Below the pieces are notes generated by a model that did no database searches, was not told where the DNA came from, and worked only from the letters and a program-made list of their open reading frames with translations. Made by a program: the position numbers and the translations under genes. This document shows, one piece after another, positions 22,172-34,172 of a stretch of DNA of 64,000 bases. Origin of the DNA: Acorus gramineus (taxonomy: Eukaryota; Streptophyta; Magnoliopsida; Acorales; Acoraceae); the NCBI GenBank assembly GCA_030737835.1, contig CM060847.1, positions 11,484,704 to 11,548,703 of the forward strand. Reading direction: 5' to 3'. Each line of letters opens with the position of its first letter. The stretch's first letter is position 1.

Positions 22172-25100
22172 ATGAATCACAACCTCCTCCTCCTCTTGTT
22201 CTTCTTCTTCTTCTTCGTGTTGTTATTCAATGCAGCTTTCTCTGATTACCTGAGCCCGGACTCTTGCAAGCCACAGACATGCGGAGGTCTCCAAAACATC
22301 ACCTACCCCTTCTGGGTCGAACAGAGTCAGCCCTCCTATTGTGGAGTCCCGAATTTCAAACTCTCTTGCACCGACGACAAGGCCGTCCTCAACGTGTCCG
22401 GCGACGCCTACTACGTCCAGAAAATCTTCTACAACAACCGATCGGTCCTGCTCTCAAACACCCAATTCTTTAATGGGAGCGACTGCGCGCCTCGACACAA
22501 TCTCACGTTTTCGCCTCCGTTTCGATTGAACCCCTCCAACACATATATTCACTTGTTCGAGGGTTGTGGTTCTAGCTTGACTGGTTCACTGGGACTGACC
22601 CCGATTTGTTCTGGTGTAATAGCCGTTCCTTATGATTACCATGGGAGCTTTAATTATACAAAATTAGTGGGAGAGTGTAACTATTCGGTTGTTGCACCCG
22701 TTTGGAGTCTGGACAACGAAGAGGGCATCCACGATTACTTGCAGATTTTGAAAGATGGGTTCCTTCTGAATTGGAATACGAGCACATGTATTGATGAGTG
22801 CTTACAGCGCGGCGGGCGATGTGGGTATGACACCGCGACGAACAACGCCGTATGTCTTTGTGAGGATCGGGTCCATTTCAAGAAATGCAAAGCACGTTCT
22901 GTCTCATCAGGTAATATAGTTCTGCCCATCTTCTTACTTTTGCTTGATTTACAGCTTTCTTACATCATTAATTGGTCCTACTTTTGGTGAGATTCAGAAA
23001 TACTCTAGGCCCGTTTCAACGTGGGTTTCAAACCCCTTCTTTTTTTAAAAAGAAACCCCGCGTTTTTTAAGAGATGTTTTTAGGGAGTTTCAAATGCGGC
23101 CATTTTATTGAATAACATGCAGAAAATGCAGAGAAGCTGTGTTTATCGTCTGTTTGGATCCATGTCTGATGTTTCCACCACAGAATCTCCCCAGATGTGG
23201 ATCGAGACGGGGCCTAGGAAATTGAGAACGGGAAATTTTTGTTTTAGCTTTACTGTCATTTTGAAATTGGTTCAGGATGTTTTTGGATTGGTACTCGTTT
23301 TTAAATAGAAAAAAAAAAAAGTTACATCTTAATTAGAAGTTGTATACACTTTTTAACAAAAGATTGATCAAAAGTTATTTTTTCCAGAATTAGTGGAAAA
23401 GCAACTTCCTGCAAAGACTGTTTTGAAAAGCTTAAATCTATTTCCAAACTTGGCCTTAGATGGGGGTCTTTATTCTCTGCTAGGATGTTAATTTGGGAAT
23501 GATTGTTTTCGGCCAAGATTTGTTCTTCTGACAAATCTGCATTCAAACATTGATATAGGGAGCCTAGAAATTAAGTAGATCGTATATGGAACACCATTTT
23601 AAGGAATAATCTGTTACTTGGATCACCCTAGTCGGTCATCATACAATTCACCTCTTTTATCAGATTATCTATTTTTCCTGTTTAATTTTTTATATCGTAT
23701 CATGTTTGAACATTCATTCTCGTTTGCCATGTACATGTCATACCAGACATAACCCCTGCGTGTATATGTTGTTTATGAACTTTGCGACTATGACCTTGAA
23801 AGACCTGGATGGACGATTGCTCTTAACAAAAAAATCACTAGTCCTTGTTTCCCCTTATTTGAATGGAAAAGTTAATATATGCCATACAATTTCCAACTTA
23901 TGTGTATTAGTAGCTAATGTTAAATGCCTCTGAAACTTGCAGGAACTTCACTTGTCAGGAAGATTATTATAGGTATTTTTTGCTCTCCCTGATAGTTGTT
24001 AAATATGTGTTCTTACAATTTCATTAGAGCATCACCTTCTGTTTATCATTTGTTGAAGTTAACAGATCAATGTGGTTTAAGGGAGTTGAATGATTCCATA
24101 TTTGTTTAAATATTTTTCTTGTTCTCCAACTTACAGGAATCTCCACTATCACAGCTATCATGTTAACATTGGTAATTCTAATCGTATTCAAAAGAAGAGG
24201 TTACAATATTTTCTTCAGAAAAACAAGAAAAAATGGTAACGTTAATGTGGAAAAATTTATCAAGGACTATCGTTCAATGCTCCCAACACAATTCTCATAC
24301 ATGGATGTAAAAAGAATGACGAATGGCTTCCGAGATAAATTAGGCCAAGGAGGCTATGGCAGTGTTTACAAAGGAAAACTACCGAATGGTCAATTCATTG
24401 CAGCAAAGATCTTGGAGAAATCCAAGGACAATGGTCAGGATTTCATCAATGAAGTTGCAACAATCGGTCGGATGCATCACTTCAACATTATAAGACTTCT
24501 TGGCTTCTGTTGTGAAGGCTTGAGGCGAGCTCTAGTATATGAATACATGTCAAATGGATCACTTGGTGACTTGATATCCAATGAAGAGGTCAGATGTAGT
24601 CTAGGACAAGAGAAATTGCTCGAGATTGTTATAGGCATCGCGAATGGCATTCAATACATGCACAATGGGTGTGACACACGAATCTTGCACCTGGATATCA
24701 AACCTCAAAACATCTTGCTAGACCATAATTATTATCCAAAGATATCTGATTTCGGGCTAGCAAAGTTGTACTCACGTAAGGATAGTGTGGTCTCATTGAC
24801 AGGTGCTCGAGGGACAGTAGGCTATATAGCTCCAGAAGTTTTTATGAGGACAGTTGGGGGAGTTTCACATAAATCAGATGTCTATAGCTATGGAATGTTG
24901 TTGCTGGACATGGTTATGCGAAGGGAGAATGTTGAATTCGAAAATGATCATTCAAGTATTTTGTACTTTCCAAATTGGATTTACATTCAACTTGATCGGT
25001 GGAGGGAGATGGAGCTTGATGGGTCGGTCATCGAAGAGGTTGAGTTGCACGTTGCGAGGAAGATGGTGCTAGTTGGCTTGTGGTGCGTACAGATAAACCC

Positions 25101-25254
25101 ATCTGATCGACCTTCGATAAGTAGAGTGTTAGAGATGCTAGAGGGAAGTCATGAAAACATTGAGATTCCCCCAGAACCTTTCTTTCCTTCATCTCCTAGA
25201 CAGCAATTGGAGGTGCAAACTTCTTCTGCAGATAACATAGATGCAGTTCCCTGA
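22172..25254 (+). CDS. LRK10-like receptor-like kinase, intact, 3 exons, 628 aa
   Basis: Exons by my reading are 22172-22910, 23943-23972 and 24137-25254, GT-AG, both introns phase 1, total 1887 nt. Residues 1-24 are a very hydrophobic signal peptide. The GUB_WAK_bind-like part spans about 28-100 (CKPQTCGG, ITYPFWVE, CGVPNFKLSC) and the WAK-associated Cys cluster about 205-240. A 10-residue linker exon leads to the span at about 258-277 (ISTITAIMLTLVILIVF). The kinase carries GQGGYG, an AAK lysine, HLD in place of HRD (non-RD), DFG, APE and the terminal R of subdomain XI. It is the probable source of the kinase fragments at 28009 and 43247 ('GSHENIEIPP' shared). A plasma-membrane receptor role in defence or wall sensing is by family only. 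Confidence 0.93.
22911..24136 (+). other. Introns of the 22172 LRK10L gene
   Basis: Intron 1 (22911-23942) carries the blocks that recur at every 22172-type locus: 'caaacattgatatrgg' near 23545, the 'cacaattcacctctttt' run near 23640 and the pre-acceptor stretch. They let the dead loci be aligned even where exons are lost. The 30-bp exon 2 at 23943-23972 lies between introns 1 and 2. The short frames here are not genes. Confidence 0.6.
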
Positions 25255-25489
25255 CAGATGAGAGCATGTGACATATGAGTGAATAATTGTCAGTGAGAAA
25301 AAATGCATGCAATTGTGCTTTTCCAAAGCATAAATAATCTTCTAATGATCTACAAAATTGTGTTTAAACAAAGGAGCGATATCTGTATGTAATTTATTAT
25401 TATTATAATTATTATTATTATTATTACGTTTAATTGTACCCCAACTTGCTCTCCGACCCTGATTTAAAAGATTTTTGGTGAGTTCTTCT

Positions 25490-25525
<36 letters not shown>

Positions 25526-25635
25526 GATGATGATGTGAAGTATCAACATTAGTTAAAAAAAATCTTTGACCCTCAGACCTCGATGTAGATGGATAGGCGT
25601 CTACATTGAGAAACTCCTAAGTCCCTCAAATAATA
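25255..25635 (+). other. 3' flank with ATT and poly-T tracts
   Basis: After the stop codon there is an (ATT)n-like tract near 25405-25425 and a T run of about 30 at 25492-25522. I see no coding sequence. Confidence 0.45.
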
Positions 25636-27569
25636 TCTATGTCTATACTCTATACCACTTATAAAAGCACCGATTTTGAAAAAACATTCATTTCTTAGTT
25701 TTATCCTTTCCAATTATTGAAATTTTATCCTTGTCCATAATGACATTTAGTTTAGATATATTTATCATTTCAAATTATTAAAAATCCCTTCTTTTTTTTT
25801 TTTGTACAAAGATCTTTTAAGAGTTTTACAAAGTCTCACCCTACCTGTATATGGATTAGTACAAACATTGGGTCTAGTGACCACAAACTTAACAGAAGCT
25901 AAAGCCCAATAAATAAACCAAAACTCCCCCATCACGGGTTAAAGGGAATATAAAGGGGATATAAGGGTGGTATAAGAATGGATAGGGAAAATGACTGTTT
26001 GTTTATATAGTATAACTTAGTATTACTAAGTCAGTTTAAACGAGTATAAGAGAGTATAACAATTCTAAGTAACTTCTAGGATAAGCGATACTCAGTTTAT
26101 CTATTCTCATGGATAAGTGAGGTCCACCTACAAATAAAAAAAAAATACATCTCATCACATCAAATATCCATCAACACCTCTTATATATCAATAGGGTCCA
26201 CATGTCAAATCAATTTTTTATACTTTATTTATATTTTATTCTTCATCAACCAAACAACTCAACCTTTATTCTTATATTTTCTAATGAGGATAAAAAAAAC
26301 ACAACTAAACAGAAAATCTCTTATTCATGTAGAATTGCTATCTATACTGACATAGTTATCTATCCAGAATAACTCAACTCCTCAATTCAAACAGTGGAAA
26401 GGTTTTTTTTTCACGTATGTTCGCAGCCATGAAGGCTCGAATTCAGCCTTCCCCCGTGGGGAGGGGTGTTCTCAACCATCCGGCGAAGCCGGGCGGGACT
26501 TCAAATTCTTGAAATTCCTGACTCACAAATACATATCTTCTCTCCCCGGCGTCTCTTCCCATTAGCATCAATCCCTTCGCGTCCTACACCCCTTCATTTC
26601 CATCATTCATTTTCAATTAATTCATTAATTATGATTCGGTGAAATCAATTTTGGATAAAAAAAAATGCTGAAGCTTAAAAGTTTTAATAAATCAAAATCT
26701 GGTGATCGGGATGGACGGCCTGAATTCGGGTAAGGGCGGAGCAGAGGACGTGTAAATGAAACCAGATCGCGGGCGATCATATTGAAATCTGATCGTCGGT
26801 CTTCATTTCCTTCAGTGAGTTGCACTAGGCATAAACTTTTACTTTATAAGTGAATTACTGAATTGAATACATTAGGTTTGGGATTTCAATGTTTTGATAA
26901 ATTTTTTCCCTAATTTCAGTGAGTAGCCACAATCATAATAATTTGGCCCTTTTTATTTGTGAATTGACTCGCTTATAGAAAATTGAAATTTCTGTAAGAC
27001 TTTCTTGTGTTGTCGACGAAATTCTCATTTTATTAACTTCTTTCAGTGCTTTCTCATGATCATCAGCAAAAAAAAAAAAAAAGGGATCATTTTTGTTTCT
27101 CATGCCTATTCTACATTGCAGAGTGCTTCAAGCATCATTTCCCTATCATAAAGGCAGATGGGTTGAGGCAAATGTCCTTCCCTGCAACCGTGCCCGCATA
27201 TTAGTATACTACAGAACTCCTCCCTCCGACCAAGTGAATTCTGAAGATGGTCTGACCTTTAGAGAGGTGCTCCACTTGTTTTCTCCCTGTCTGTAATTCT
27301 TAATGTGCAATTATATTTGATAAATGATAGGGATCCCATTAGAGCAATTGCTCGGTATTTCTTCTGATCCAAATGTTCAGGTTTTGCATGGATCATCAAC
27401 AAAAGCACATTACTATTACATTATCCCCTTAGTCTATTTGGTTTTGTTTCCTCTCATTTTTACTGTTATTATGTGCTTATCATGGTAACAAAATAAGATT
27501 CCATAAACTTTGATGGCCTAGAATATTATTTGTTTTGTCAAAATAAATCCAATAGCTATGCCTGAATAA
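25636..27569 (+). mobile_element. Helitron-like sequence with captured exon-like piece
   Basis: At 25636 an A|TC boundary opens a TCTATGTCTATACTC-type start, then TATAAAAGCACCGATTTTG, the look of plant Helitron 5' ends. The same signature begins at 27570 and 42791. The right end (CTRR after a hairpin) was not identified, so the extent is uncertain. Within it, 27080-27270 looks like an exon with an acceptor-like pyrimidine/AG and a frame reading 'SFPYHKGRWVEANVLPCNR' and on to 'SEDGLTFREV', which I do not recognise. A different M1-like AT-rich repeat lies near 26000-26390. Captured host exons are typical of Helitrons. Confidence 0.4.
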
Positions 27570-28008
27570 TCTATATCTATATTTATACATATACTATCTA
27601 TAAAAACATTGATTCTGAAAAAACATTTGATTGACACTTTTACTCTTATAAAGTTTTAAAAACCCATTTTACTCTTTAACCAAAGCAAGGTTTTTTTTCG
27701 ACGTTTTTTATTTCAATACCATAACGGGTCTCTTCCTCTCCCTCCCGTCTCTTCCACTTTAAATTCTCTAAAAACCCTGTGTAGAGTTGAATTTTAAAAC
27801 CTGCCAAACCCCCAACGGACAGATCCTTCGGGTATAAGAGCCACCTCCGCCTCCAACCAGCTAGTCTCTGCCCGGTCACCTCTCCTCCTTTCTCGCATTC
27901 TCAGCTCTCTAAAATCCACAGTCACGACGAAGTGACAAAAATCCCCAATTATATTATTTATCATCAGTTATTCATCCTTGGTGTTCCTTTAGTTGCTCAA
28001 TTATTTGG

Positions 28009-28490
28009 GTTTATTGCTCCGGAAGTTTTTATGAGGAGCATTGGTGGCGTTTCACATAAATCAGATGCCTACATCTATGGGATGTTGTTGCTGGACATGG
28101 TTGTGCAAAAGGAGAATGTTGAATTCGAAAATGATCGTTCAAGTATTTTACACTTTCCAAATTGGATTTACATTCAACTCGATCGGTGGAGGGAGATGGA
28201 GCTTGATGGGTCGGTCATTGAAGAGGTTGAGTTGCACGTTGCGAGGAAGATGGTGCTAGTTGGCTTGTGGTGCGTACATATAAACCCATTTGATGGACCT
28301 TCGATAAGTAGAGTGTTAGAGATGCTAGAGGGAAGTCATGAAAACATTGAGATCCCCCCCCCCCCCCCCAAAGCCTTTCTTTCCTTCATCCCATAGACAG
28401 CAATTAGAGGTTCAAACTTCTTCTGCAGATAACATAGATGCAGTACTCCTTACTTACATATGAGATCATGTGACATATGAAAGTGAATAA
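28009..28490 (+). pseudogene. LRK10L kinase 3'-end fragment, copy A
   Basis: Kinase similarity begins abruptly at about 28009 ('IAPEVFMRSIGGVSHKSD') and runs through subdomains IX-XI into the 3' flank (to about 28490), most like 24827-25290 of the gene at 22172. The start of the kinase, its Gly loop and catalytic loop are absent. The 27932 Met precedes unrelated sequence. A run of 16 C at 28354-28369 shifts the tail out of frame, so the frame ends early at 28396. Position just inside a Helitron-like terminus suggests a captured gene end. Non-functional as a kinase. Confidence 0.85.
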
Positions 28491-28496
28491 TTGTTA

Positions 28497-29600
28497 GAGC
28501 ATCTCTAACCACACTCCATATCTATAATTTTAGAGGGTGGTGTGCTCAAATCACACTCCATATCCACCTCCATATTTGGAGACCGCCTACAAATCATCTT
28601 TTTCATTTTTTTACTTTATACATTAATTAATTCAACCTAATGTATATTTAGATCCGCTAATTCATTTTTAATAAAAGTACTATAGTTAGAAAGATCTCAT
28701 TGAGACTTTCAAAATGAGACTAATATTAAATTATTTTATAATTAATTTTAAATAAATCCTCGTATGTTTGATTATTCAATAATTATTTTATTTATTTCAT
28801 TAAAAAAATATTAATTTAAACATAATTTCAAAACCATTTAATATTAGACTCATTTTAAAGGTCTTAATAAGATCTTTTCAATGGTTTAATTTTTATATAA
28901 ATGGATTAATAATAATAATAATATTTATTAATGATTTTGTATTTTTTTTTATCTTTTTTCTATAATGATATGTATATTGAACTAATATAGTGTGTGACTG
29001 ACAAAATACAACCAAAGAGAAAATCATTTTTTTTTATCTATACCGAATTAGTTATATATCCAGGAATAATTTATGCCGCTAAATCAAATGGGGCCACATG
29101 TACTTCACTTAGGCCCCCCGCACAATAGTGAGAAGATTGTAATAGACCCGTGTTTGTTTGTTATTCAATCACCCGCCCCGTTTCGATAGAGAATCAAATT
29201 ATTATGAGGTTTATCATTATTCTTGTATAGATAAAGAATAAGTGATTTTTTGTTTGGTTGTATTTTTAATTATTCTAGTTGAGAGACGTAATAATAAAAA
29301 TTTTAGTGTTTAGGTAACCATTGATAAATTATGGATAAAATGTGATTAAGATGTAGAAAAAGATTTATAAAAAATAAAAAAAATGATTTGACATGTGAGT
29401 CTTTTATTTTATAATAAGAGGTGATAACAATTGATTTGACAGTAGATTCTACATATTCAAATAAGTTAAATAACCTAAAATAACATAATTCGCCAATATA
29501 ACAAAAATTATATTACTATTTTATACATGTAAATTCTGGATACATATTCTCATATTCCAATCATTCAAACACCTAATTTATTACTATTCCACCTTATCCC
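28497..29600. repeat. AT-rich repeats, including MITE-like blocks
   Basis: 28497-28590 starts 'gagcatctctaacca', a phrase common at ends of small plant inverted-repeat elements. 29185-29580 is an M1-family copy ('aaataatgatttgaca', 'ttgatttgacag'). No gene is seen. The counterpart in copy B is 43715-44780. Confidence 0.5.
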
Positions 29601-29772
29601 CGTTTGTTACACCCTAAGTTCTCCAACCACACATGTGAGCTTAGAACAATTGATGATGGGTTTGGTCGCCGTAGGTCATTTTCATCATTCTCCTTGACTC
29701 TTCTTTTTCCACGAGCGCGTTTAAATTCCATCGTGCTGTCCTTCTCGTTCTTGTTTCTTCTTTATCGCCCAA

Positions 29773-29988
29773 ATAAATCACAATTTCCTCCTCTTTTACT
29801 TCTTCTTCACGTTGTTATCAGATACAGCTCACTTTAATGACCTGAGTCCGGACTCTTGTAAGCCACAGACATGCGGAGGTCCCCAAGACATCACTTACCC
29901 CTTCTGGGTCGAACAGAATCAGCCCTCCTATTGTGGAGTCCCGGGATTCAAACCCTCTTGCACCGTCGACAAGGCCGTACTCGCCGTG
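29773..29988 (+). pseudogene. Broken LRK10L ectodomain 5' fragment, copy A
   Basis: This matches the first about 215 bases of the exon at 22172 (signal peptide, CKPQTCGG, ITYPFWVE, CGVPGFKPSC). The start codon position reads ATA instead of ATG at 29773. Similarity stops dead at 29988 ('gccgtg') where AT-rich sequence (tattatataaatat) begins. It keeps the upstream W-box/CACAAGCGCG-like block at 29693-29733. It is a truncated relic. Confidence 0.85.
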
Positions 29989-30434
29989 TATTATATAAAT
30001 ATAAAATAAAATATGTATATAAATATTTTATATAAATATAAAATATGTATTATGTGAAAAGGTTAAATACAATTACACTTCACATATGTTTTAAATTTCT
30101 TTAAAATTAATATATCTCATCTAATAAGATATATTCTGTTATAAAAAATTAAATATGTAATCCAATATTAAATTGCATGAGTTTATTTTTTCTATGTGAA
30201 ATTATTTTTAATGAAATACTTTTGTTTATGTGAATGTATGATGTTACATGAGATAGAATTATGCCTAAAAAAAACTGTGTGTAACATGGGTCAAATTATA
30301 TTATATGCATATTATATATGTAAGTTTCATCTGAATTTCCTGAACCATTAATATGGCAGTCCATCCATGACCGGTAACATTGACCCAAAGATCAATTCAA
30401 CTACTCCATTTCAAGTCTCAAAAATATGGGATTG
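29989..30434. other. AT-rich filler between broken and intact ectodomain exons
   Basis: Very AT-rich sequence with direct TATAAATAT words (29990-30050). No gene or clear element ends are seen. It is present in the same form in copy B at 45173-45618. Confidence 0.4.
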
Positions 30435-30665
30435 GGTTAGGTCCAACACTAGTTGGACAATTTGGCGGTTTCTGAACCATCAGATCTGATCATTTTAAGA
30501 TAACAAATTAATAATCATTTGATGTGATTACCATTTAAAGAAATAATTTAATGATAAAATATTTCAATCACAATAGCTATTAATATGTCTATCTTAATGT
30601 AATAAGATCTAACGGTTATGATCGTGTTGGACAATCAAATTGTCCAACTAATGTTGGATCTAACC
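30435..30665. repeat. Small inverted-repeat element (231 bp), copy A
   Basis: The left end GGTTAGGTCCAACACTAGTT and the reverse complement of the right end GGTTAGATCCAACATTAGTT form long (about 30-bp) imperfect inverted repeats. It ends 85 bases before the ATG of the intact ectodomain exon, so it probably forms part of that promoter. The B counterpart is 45619-45848. I saw no certain TSD. TIR length is compatible with a Mutator-like MITE. Confidence 0.65.
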
Positions 30666-30749
30666 AGTTCCCCACAAAAATAACCTAAAAAAAAAAAAAG
30701 CCTTCCCAATATTGTTTCATAATCAACACATCAAACAATCCCTCCTAAA

Positions 30750-31512
30750 ATGCATCCCCAGCTCTTCTTCTTCCTCTTCATCACCTTCTCCTTTCACCCC
30801 TGTTCGTCCCAGAAGAACAATCGGTACAAAAGCTGCGCTCCCCTTCCCTTCAGCTGCGGCAACTTCACAATAAACATAGCCTTCCCATTCACCATTGATG
30901 GAACCTCACCCGGTTGCGGATTACCTGATTTGCACCTCTCATGCCTGAGCGACAACTTAACACAGTTAATGATGAACAACGTGAGCTACCAAGTCAAGAA
31001 CATCGATTATGAGAAGCAAATCATGACCATTGCAAACATGGCTTACATCAACATAGACCAGTCCTGCTCCTACCTATACATAAACACCTCCCTCGATTTT
31101 TCGCTATTCGACTACACCGACAACGATCTCAACCTCACTTACTACGGCTGCTACTCGGCCCCGCCTAAAGTGTCGTCGTCCATTTTTCACGAGCTCTGCC
31201 ATGGAAGCGCGAATTCTCTGGACTACTATTACTTTTTGGCGGTTGAGGACGTAGATCTGTCTGAATTGTTGGGCTACTGCAATTCGAGTTACTTGGTGCC
31301 TATTCGCAAACCGTACTCTATGAATGATTTCAGTGTGGATGGTTTGATGAAGGCCTTGGAGGAGGGTTTCGATGTGATGTGGAAACCTGGGAAGGATTGG
31401 TGTGACAAATGTGTCGGATCGGGCGGTCGGTGTGGGTTTGATGAGAGCAAGCCTAACGATCCGCTCTGCCTTTGCCCGGATGGTACTTACTCAGATGCCT
31501 CATGTCATGCCG
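30750..31512 (+). CDS. Intact LRK10L ectodomain exon (exon 1), copy A
   Basis: The ATG at 30750 starts a 21-residue signal peptide (PQLFFFLFITFSFHPCSSQ). A GUB_WAK_bind-type domain follows (CAPLPFSCGNF, FPFTIDG, CGLPDLHLSC), then a WAK-associated end (LEEGFDVMWKPGKDWCDKC ... CLCPDG). About 254 residues are read before a consensus donor CCG|GTAAGT at 31512, phase 1, exactly as in the two complete genes. No own kinase exon is adjacent; the next intact exons in phase are 38459-38488 and 38644-39779. Joined to these it would give a 642-aa receptor kinase. It differs from the 22172 type and is nearer in layout to the 8363 gene. Unspliced, it would end a few codons into the intron (31547). Confidence 0.85.
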
Positions 31513-34172
31513 GTAAGTCCTTTTTTTTTCCAATCCTTTGCTTTTAATGTTGTTGTTTTTCGTTAATTAGATGTGTTGAGGGGATGAATCATTTAGATTT
31601 TGTTTGGGTAGAGGAAATGAGGTGGAACAGCAGTGGATAGGTGGAATAAAGAAAAAAGAACTGCTTGGATAGATGGATAGAATAAGGTAGTATTGATATA
31701 TCAAAATAAGAGGAATGATGGGAATCGTTTCTTTCATCTTCTTAAAAAATTCATTTAGAGAGAGAGAGGGTGGCGGCAGTGGGACGAGGATGGCGGTCGA
31801 CGGTCAGCAAAGGAGGTTTGCAGGTGGCCCTGGCACCCACCGATGCCCTCCTCCTCCCCATTCTCTTTCTTTATTTCTCTCTCTCTCTCCTTCACCACCC
31901 ACCGGCGTCACCCGGTGCCTTCCTCGAGCGCTCCTTCATTTCTTTTGGACGGTCACCCCACACCAAAATTTATTTTCAAGTCAGCCCAAACATCCTCAAA
32001 ATAATGTGGTTCCTAAAAGTCAATTCGTAATGGAAGGTCGATGTGATGTCCCCATGTGCGCATGTGTTTTTCATGAAAGGATTGACCCGGGCTGAAACAT
32101 CTGCGCCCCCCACCCCCCGGAAAATTCATATATGCCAAAGTCCTTTTTTCACACGGCATAAATCTATACTTTATTCATATATTATTCATATTTTTTACAT
32201 GAGGATGTTTTTATATCAAAAGAAAAATAAAAAAAAGTGAAAAAAAAATTCTTTTGACCATTCAAAAATCTAGTGTTTGTACTAAATATTGGAAAAAAAA
32301 AAATTTCAATCACGTTCCCTCTCCTATTTTGTTTTATTAAAAAAAGTGAAAAAAAAATTTTCCATTCTCCATGAGTGAAGATTTAAGAGAAAATGATAGA
32401 AAAGTTTTCCACCACATGCACAAACATTATGAAAGTTGGTCAACTAATAATATTTTACTTTTCCTCACTTTCTTTTTTATTCAAATCACCTCACTTTCTT
32501 TCATTTTTCTTTTAAATTTGTGCACAAATATACCCTAAGTAATCCATAATTAATCAGACAACAAAGACAACAAAAACTCGTCATAACATTTTTCAACTAA
32601 AATAACTAAAAATATAAACAAAAAATAACATACATATTTCATTGATATAGTTATCTATATATCTGAATAACCTAATTCCTTTACTTAATTAAAACAGGGG
32701 TAGAAATTTTGGTGGGGTTGTTTGAATTACCCAAGTTACTTGTTCGTCTCCCCGCTGTCCGAAAAGTTCAACACGGTTAACATCTGAAAAGTTCAACATG
32801 GTTGTAGATTAGCCATGAATGAGTTTATATATTATTACATATGTGAACAGATAATTGGTAGAGAATAGAAAACAAAATAGGTTGAAAAATGAGACTTAGA
32901 TCGATGCGTGTGTTAGAGAAGGAGAACAGGCTACCCTGACTAGGCATCCTTTAATTTCTCTCTCTGCTCTACCTTCGCCTCTGGTGTCCTCCGGCCGCCA
33001 TCTTTATTTCTTCCTTTTCTCTTTAAATATTATTTTCCTCTCTCAAGTTGACGTCCGAGTCCCACCATCTCGACTAAAAGAACTTATTCTTTATACATTT
33101 TGCTCATGTTTGGATAGTGAAATAGGAAGATGTAGGGGTGGATAGGATGAAAAATAGATAAGATGTTTATGTAGGAGTAATAACATAATATAATTAGTGA
33201 GTACGGTGACATTGAATTTTTAGTATAAGGGGTTTCACATGTAATCATCTGTAATTATCTTCTATAAATTAGAGATCTACATGTCAAATTTATTTTCAAA
33301 TTTTATTAATTCCTATCTACAATTTCAATCAAATAATTACAATAATTAAAAATATAAATAAAAAAATGTCTTATTCCACTTATTATCATCTTTTCCGTGC
33401 AATATCTAAACTAAAAAGGACGTTTAGCTCCCATTACCCAATTTTGACTTACTACAAACCCACGTGTCATCCCCTCTGGACCATATTTAAACAAAAAGGT
33501 AATTTTCAAAGACCTTTTAACTAATGCAAAGAAGTAGCCAGCTTACCTTATCATTTTCAAAAGAGAGAGAGAGAGAGAGAGATATATATATATTGGGGTC
33601 CACTCCCATTATCTATATACTTGATGACCCAGTTTAGTTTGGAACGAGAATAAGACTTATTCTTAGGTATATATTTATTCAGACTTAGATAAAGATAAAA
33701 TGATTTTGTGTTTCATAGTGTTCTGAATTATTCTCGTTGGTAAACGTAAGAATGAATATTTTATTGTTTGGATAAATGTGAATAAAGTATTAATAAGGAT
33801 TTATAAAAGGTGAAAAAATAATAATAGTTGATTTAACGGGTGATTTATAAGAGGTGATGACAGTTGATTTGACAGTGGACATACATATATTTTAGATGGA
33901 ATAACCTAGGATAACTTAAATTCTAGGGGTTGATTGGAATTCATATACCACATTTTACCAGCTTATTCTAGTATACTTTATCCCTAATTATTTTATGTTT
34001 TCAAACATTCTTTATCCCTTATTCCCCTTTGTCCGAGGTTATCCAGGGACTTATTCCCTTCCTAAACGGGGGCCTATATGAAGTGGCACAGCATGCATGA
34101 CCCCGACGTGCTAAATATGAGGCCTTTTTTAGATAGACCCCTCCTCCTCCTCTGCCTCCGCCGCCTGTTCAG
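31513..34172 (+). other. Putative long intron / intergenic, copy A
   Basis: Contains a GC-rich block at 31770-31960 with (TC)n, an AT-rich stretch with A runs 32225-32350, an M1-family copy at 33640-34070, and an (AG)n tract with (TA)n at 33561-33592. The frames at 31715-32095 are low-complexity Pro/Ser and not credible genes. The counterpart in B is 46696-49923. Confidence 0.45.
33640..34070. repeat. MITE-like element (family M1), copy A
   Basis: Left end 'gtttagtttggaacgagaat' and right end 'cccttcctaaacgggggcc'. It shows the family interior with 'gttgatttgacagtgga'. It ends about 100 bases before the ATG of the frameshifted ectodomain exon. In copy B the 3' third is shorter (deletion near 49765). 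Confidence 0.55.

Noticed and set aside
31715-32095. 126-aa frame (and 46897-47391 in copy B)
   Set aside because: Low-complexity Pro/Ser from a (TC)n-rich stretch; the frame differs in length between the copies because of indels, so it is not conserved as protein.
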